Positions 60,739-64,000 of a stretch of 64,000 nucleotides of DNA are shown here, piece after piece. A program made the translations under genes and the position numbers. The notes beneath the pieces are model-generated. The model saw only the letters and a list, made by a program, of their open reading frames with translations, did not search any database and had not been told where the DNA came from. Each line of letters opens with the position of its first letter. The first letter of the stretch is position 1. Origin of the DNA: CAMTWZ01 sp041749075 (GTDB lineage Bacteria; Bacteroidota; Rhodothermia; Balneolales; HLUCCA01); the NCBI GenBank assembly GCA_041749075.1, contig JBGTBY010000033.1:118473-182472 (forward strand), in the 5' to 3' direction.

Positions 60739-61012
60739 AACGAAGCTCACGTTATCGATCGATCCGGAGGTCATCGCCCGGGCCAAGGAGGAAGCTCAGC
60801 GCCGGGGTACATCCGTCTCCGACATGGTGGAGACGTACTTGGCAGTGGTGTCGAACCTTGGAGGGTCCGAAATCCAGACTGAACCCAAGCCGACACCCAA
60901 AGTGGATGCCTTAATTGGAATTGTGAAAGTTCCGGAAGGGGTGACTCTGGATGATGACCCGAAAGCGGCCCGAAGGGAAAACTTCATGCGGAAGTATGAG
61001 GGGCTTTCATGA
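60734..61012 (+). CDS. Ribbon-helix-helix antitoxin (DUF6364-like)
   Basis: From ATG 60734 the 92-residue protein starts MKTKLTLSIDPEVIARAKEE, a ribbon-helix-helix DNA-binding domain, followed by RGTSVSDMVETYL. The C-terminal tail (VPEGVTLDDDPKAARRENFM) would bind the PIN toxin. An earlier in-frame ATG at 60695 precedes the operator sites and was rejected. It overlaps the PIN gene by four bases. It should neutralise the toxin and repress the operon. Confidence 0.87.
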   Translation: MKTKLTLSIDPEVIARAKEEAQRRGTSVSDMVETYLAVVSNLGGSEIQTEPKPTPKVDALIGIVKVPEGVTLDDDPKAARRENFMRKYEGLS

Positions 61013-61422
61013 ACGTGATTTTCGTGGATTCAGATGTGCTGTTAGATGTGCTCTTGAAGCGTGTCCCCCATGCGGACGATTCCATCCGTTTCATGCGGGA
61101 GGCGGAACGTGGATCCCGACGAATGGTCACGTCCGTGCTATGCGTGGCGAATGTGCATTACAATCTCTCAAAAAGTCAAGGCCAAACGGCAGCCACGGAA
61201 GCGGTCCGTAAGATGGTCGATGTGGTGGAGGTAGTGACCATGCCAGCTGAGGTCGTGTCCCAAGCGCTGGATTCGCCGATCGCCGATTTCGAAGACGCCC
61301 TGCAAGTTTCCACTGCCGTGTATGCAGGCGCTACGGCGTTGATATCCCGCAACCTGCGCGATTACCGTCGATCAATGATTCCCGTTCTCACCCCATCCCA
61401 ATTCTTAGCCACCATCCAATGA
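61009..61422 (+). CDS. PIN-domain ribonuclease toxin (VapC-like)
   Basis: The 137-residue protein has the PIN acidic residues: Asp7 and Asp9 in FVDSDVLLDVLL, and ADFEDALQ near 90, where the second acidic group coordinates metal. VTSVLCVANVHYNL holds the middle part. VapC-type toxins cut tRNA or rRNA. It is coupled on both sides, with the antitoxin and, through a second ATGA overlap, with a potassium-channel gene. The target is unknown. Confidence 0.87.
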   Translation: MNVIFVDSDVLLDVLLKRVPHADDSIRFMREAERGSRRMVTSVLCVANVHYNLSKSQGQTAATEAVRKMVDVVEVVTMPAEVVSQALDSPIADFEDALQVSTAVYAGATALISRNLRDYRRSMIPVLTPSQFLATIQ

Positions 61423-62174
61423 ACAAAGAACGCATTTATACGATCATTTTTGGAACGGACACACCCGAAGGACGTCGGTTTGATGTGGCCCTGTTATGGA
61501 TCATCTTGGCCAGTGTGCTTGTGGTGATTCTGGAGACGTCGCTCTCCGCTGATTCTGATTTCAGAATGGCGTTCCGCTTCCTCGAATGGGGGTTCACAAT
61601 CATCTTTACTGTCGAGTATGCGCTGCGCATCTACTCGCATCCCAAACCACGTTCGTATGCGTTATCCTTCTGGGGAATCATTGATTTATTGGCACTACTT
61701 CCAACCTACTTAAGTTTTTTCATCGCCGGTTCGCAGGCCATGATCGTGATTCGAATCTTGCGGTTTCTGAGGGTGTTCCGGGTTCTGAAATTGGCTCGGT
61801 ATTTCACGGAAGCTCAGGTGCTGACCACCGCGCTTCGGAACAGTTTTTATAAGATCAGCGTGTTTTTTCTGTCTGTGTTGTTGCTGGTCACGCTGATGGG
61901 TTCGGTGATGTATGTGATTGAAGGGGGCACGAACGGCTTCAATAGTATTCCATCGAGCATTTATTGGGCGGTGATCACCATCACGACCGTCGGTTATGGC
62001 GACATCGTTCCAGCCACCGCATTAGGAAAATTTGTTGCTTCTCTAATCATGATCATCGGTTATGCCGTTATCGCTGTGCCGACGGGCATCATCACCGTGG
62101 AGCTGAACCGCGTGGCGAAAGAGAAAAAAGATGTCGTGACGTGTCCACATTGCGGGAAGGCGTTGCATGAGTGA
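61419..62174 (+). CDS. Voltage-gated potassium channel-type ion transporter
   Basis: The 251-residue protein has six helices: S1 LLWIILASVLVVILETSL, S2 FTIIFTVEYALRIYS, S3 around WGIIDLLALLPTYL, and the charged S4 VIRILRFLRVFRVLKLARYF. The pore follows with the selectivity filter TITTVGYGD and then S6. A short cytosolic tail ends DVVTCPHCGKALHE, a possible zinc-binding CxxC. It should pass potassium in response to voltage. Overlap with the PIN toxin gene is four bases, an unusual companion. Confidence 0.92.
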   Translation: MNKERIYTIIFGTDTPEGRRFDVALLWIILASVLVVILETSLSADSDFRMAFRFLEWGFTIIFTVEYALRIYSHPKPRSYALSFWGIIDLLALLPTYLSFFIAGSQAMIVIRILRFLRVFRVLKLARYFTEAQVLTTALRNSFYKISVFFLSVLLLVTLMGSVMYVIEGGTNGFNSIPSSIYWAVITITTVGYGDIVPATALGKFVASLIMIIGYAVIAVPTGIITVELNRVAKEKKDVVTCPHCGKALHE

Positions 62175-62177
62175 GGT

Positions 62178-63722
62178 TCACTTTGCAATGGGATTTCCTT
62201 TAAGCCCGGCTTGTACAAGCCACGCAACAAATTCTGCAAACGGCCTGATATCCTGATCCACACTTGCGCTTTCCAGGGCATTCATATAAGTACTCCGTTC
62301 TTCAACCGGAATCACTGTCCAAGGATATCCCCCCGAGGCCAACATGAGATTCATTAGAAGCCGACCCATACGTCCATTCCCGTCCATGTACGGGTGTGTA
62401 TAGACAAAGAAGAAATGACCTAGAACCGCTCTCACACCCGGATGCTCCTCGGATTCCAAAAGCTCGAATAGTACCGGCATCACATCTCGAACGGCGTCTT
62501 TATTCATGGGAGTGTGCTTGGATTGACCAATATAGACTTGATGGTTTCGATATCCAGCCAAATCCGATGGCTTCAATAACCCGGCCGTAACGCTTGGTCC
62601 AAACATTTCCCGGAACCAATCGCCATGGTGTGTGCCCGCCACCTTGCCGGCATTCTCCCCACCTAAAATGGTACCAATGCTCTGTTTCACCGATTTGAAC
62701 GCTTGCCAGTAACCATGGGCGGCCATCGCATCTTTATGCTTTTTATGCTCTAGCGTGCCGTCCATGGCCCACTCACCTGATTTCACCCGTTCGATTAAAT
62801 CCGGGGTTACGATATATCGTTCAATCGATAGGGAGTGGTAAGCATCTGTCGCGTAAAGTTCCTCAATCCGTTCGAGATAGGCCTCTTTGTCACGGGGAAT
62901 TCCTGGTGCTTTTGGAAAAACATCAATCACCGCAATCCTCATGTCATGCCACATGATTTTTATTCGATTGACATAGGGTGATTTTTCCCGAGAATCGAAT
63001 GTGATTGGGGTTGGTTCTTCGAAAGGGTCGGTTTCTCGTACATCATAGTCTGCGGATTTCATGGTTTGGAGAATGTCGTCGGCCATTTTGTTTTGCCCCA
63101 AGTTTCGATACGCACCCACAAGCCGTCCTGCTATTTTGGAATGACCCCCATCCAAAAGTATGCCGAGCAATTCGGACGCATCCTTGATCATTAAGAGCGC
63201 CGTTCTTGCGTCTGTCGGGTGTTTTGTGAAGGTCTTCGGACTACTATGAACGATTGAATACGTTAGATTCACGATTCGGAGTCCATTTCTTATGTCAATT
63301 TCCGCCTTGTCAGGAAGTGGGGATTTCATGACAAAGATGGATGTTCCAAACAGCAGATCCGTCGGTCGATTATTGCCTCTCGTACTTCGAATAATCAATT
63401 GAGACGGTACGGTGTTATTCCCTGCATGAAGCAGGAGCGAGTTTTCTGCAGAAAGGCAGTAATCATCTCCGTATCGATCTTCAAGGTATCGCGCGCAGAA
63501 ACCCCAGAAAGAGACATACCATGACGTACTGTCTCCTTGCTGCTCATCATGTGGTGCAGAGATATACCACCCTTTTACGACTTCACGGATAAAATCATTT
63601 TTAATAAGTCGCTCTTTATGCACCCTGGACAGGTCATCCGACTTGATACCCACAATTCCCTTCGTCTGAAGCTCGTTCAGCTTTTTCAGGGATTCCGCCA
63701 ATTTCACTCCGGGCGTAGCCAT
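62178..63722 (-). CDS. Fic-domain protein with AbiEi-like N-terminal domain
   Basis: The 514-residue protein has a C-terminal Fic core with HPYMDGNGRMGR at 443-454 (His443 catalytic), which transfers AMP or another moiety to a hydroxyl side chain. Residues 297-301 (S-L-S-I-E) fit the SxxxE inhibitory helix, but the expected Gly/Asn after Glu301 is Arg. The N-terminal 200 residues (GIVGIKSDDLSRVHKERLIK, DDYCLSAENSLLLHAG) resemble the AbiEi/transcriptional-regulator-like antitoxin domain. That suggests a self-contained DNA-binding and modifying toxin-antitoxin-like protein. Confidence 0.85.
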   Translation of the reverse strand: MATPGVKLAESLKKLNELQTKGIVGIKSDDLSRVHKERLIKNDFIREVVKGWYISAPHDEQQGDSTSWYVSFWGFCARYLEDRYGDDYCLSAENSLLLHAGNNTVPSQLIIRSTRGNNRPTDLLFGTSIFVMKSPLPDKAEIDIRNGLRIVNLTYSIVHSSPKTFTKHPTDARTALLMIKDASELLGILLDGGHSKIAGRLVGAYRNLGQNKMADDILQTMKSADYDVRETDPFEEPTPITFDSREKSPYVNRIKIMWHDMRIAVIDVFPKAPGIPRDKEAYLERIEELYATDAYHSLSIERYIVTPDLIERVKSGEWAMDGTLEHKKHKDAMAAHGYWQAFKSVKQSIGTILGGENAGKVAGTHHGDWFREMFGPSVTAGLLKPSDLAGYRNHQVYIGQSKHTPMNKDAVRDVMPVLFELLESEEHPGVRAVLGHFFFVYTHPYMDGNGRMGRLLMNLMLASGGYPWTVIPVEERSTYMNALESASVDQDIRPFAEFVAWLVQAGLKGNPIAK

Positions 63723-63862
63723 TCATAACTCCATGTATTCACTCATTCGATCACGTGCATTCGTTATTGATAAGCGATGTTCACTTGTTATCATATAACG
63801 CTGTGCGATTGTTATCTATTGACGCAATATTAATCGCTTAAATTGGATATTGCAAAAGAAGA
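63723..63862. other. Intergenic region upstream of the Fic gene
   Basis: This stretch holds short AT-rich words (GTTATTGATAAGCGATG, GTTATCATATAACGC, GTTATCTATTGACGC) with repeated GTTAT elements. They could be operator half-sites for the Fic protein or its promoter. No gene is seen. Confidence 0.35.
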
Positions 63863-64000
63863 TGAGGTGGTTCGCTTTTTCGGACAGCGTTTTGGTTTTG
63901 GATAATTGTCTCATGAGGCAAGCCGGTAGCGCTGCATAGGCGTCATGTCGTCGATCGAGGAATGCCCCCGACCCTCGTTATAGAACCTAATGTAGTCATC
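63863..64000 (-). mobile_element. End of an IS3-family insertion sequence (cut by window edge)
   Basis: From TGAGGTGGTTCGCTTTTTCG, a terminus-like sequence starting with TGA as in IS3 elements, the DNA runs into a transposase C-terminus on the minus strand. The partner end and most of the element lie outside the window. The insertion is upstream of the Fic gene. Confidence 0.7.
63911..64000 (-). CDS. IS3-family transposase, C-terminal fragment
   Basis: The last 29 residues read DDYIRFYNEGRGHSSIDDMT followed by PMQRYRLAS and a TGA. The pattern YIxFYNxxRxHSSxxxMTPxxR is the usual end of the rve integrase domain (OrfB) of IS3-type transposases. The catalytic DDE residues are upstream, outside the window. 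Confidence 0.85.
   Translation of the reverse strand, partial: DDYIRFYNEGRGHSSIDDMTPMQRYRLAS

Overview
The window comes from a Bacteroidota-like bacterium of the FCB supergroup. Several exported proteins end in the type IX secretion (T9SS) C-terminal domain with the NYPNPFNP motif, and there are PorV-family barrels, a TonB-dependent receptor with a carboxypeptidase-like N-terminal domain, many exported lipoproteins, and promoter-like TTG-N20/21-TAnnTTTG signals. The moderate GC content and the exact form of the sorting domain point to the Balneolota/Rhodothermota/Ignavibacteriota side rather than Bacteroides. This placement is an inference from protein style; no rRNA gene is present.

Layout. 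1-11.8 kb is mixed housekeeping and accessory DNA: a histidine kinase tail, a MazEF pair with a palindromic operator, an aldehyde dehydrogenase, a DUF4139 protein, a KamA-like radical SAM enzyme coupled to an ATP-grasp ligase, an AI-2E-type permease, a dienelactone hydrolase with a GntR regulator, an SGNH hydrolase, a yjdI-yjdJ pair and yajQ. 11.8-37.1 kb is a large glycan-utilisation locus made of two divergent operons. The minus operon holds a GH38 alpha-mannosidase, a parvulin-like lipoprotein, a DUF4434 barrel and an AGE epimerase. The plus operon holds a duplicated CBM9-like T9SS protein, a TonB receptor, a 1061-residue surface protein, a PorV-like barrel, a GntR/LacI chimeric regulator, two GHL10 hydrolases (one lipoprotein, one T9SS cargo), an SSS symporter, another T9SS cargo and a NagX/HGSNAT-like membrane acyltransferase. 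No SusD is visible. 37.2-41.4 kb holds envelope proteins (beta-barrel, two OmpA-type lipoproteins) and CstA. 41.5-52.9 kb is a carbonic anhydrase followed by a long minus-strand run: PiT-like permease, NlpC/P60, HNH, purF, engB, serA, a NagB-LmbE fusion, an FAD oxidoreductase and an SGNH hydrolase. 53-59.6 kb carries glutamate dehydrogenase, an RsbW-like protein, tRNA-Gly(GCC) and the thrABC operon. 59.6-64 kb is accessory: a frameshifted brnA-like antitoxin, a beta-barrel, an RHH-PIN toxin-antitoxin pair coupled to a Kv-type channel, a Fic protein with an AbiEi-like N-terminus, and the end of an IS3-family element.

Possible cooperation: the 11.8-37 kb locus and the NagB-LmbE cluster fit uptake and breakdown of an amino-sugar and mannose containing polymer. 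Candidates are glycoprotein glycans or denuded peptidoglycan, since GHL10 includes the peptidoglycan-strand hydrolase DigH. The substrate is inferred, not shown.

The most unusual DNA signal is a set of dispersed repeats built from tandem 7-base words (8-base at one site), usually as two opposed arms. Each locus uses a different word but the architecture is shared. They fill intergenic gaps, supply stop codons to neighbouring genes, form a 4 x 40 bp array before yajQ, and sit in frame inside thrC, the ATP-grasp ligase and both GHL10 genes. Separate perfect palindromes also lie in frame inside the ligase and a T9SS sorting domain.
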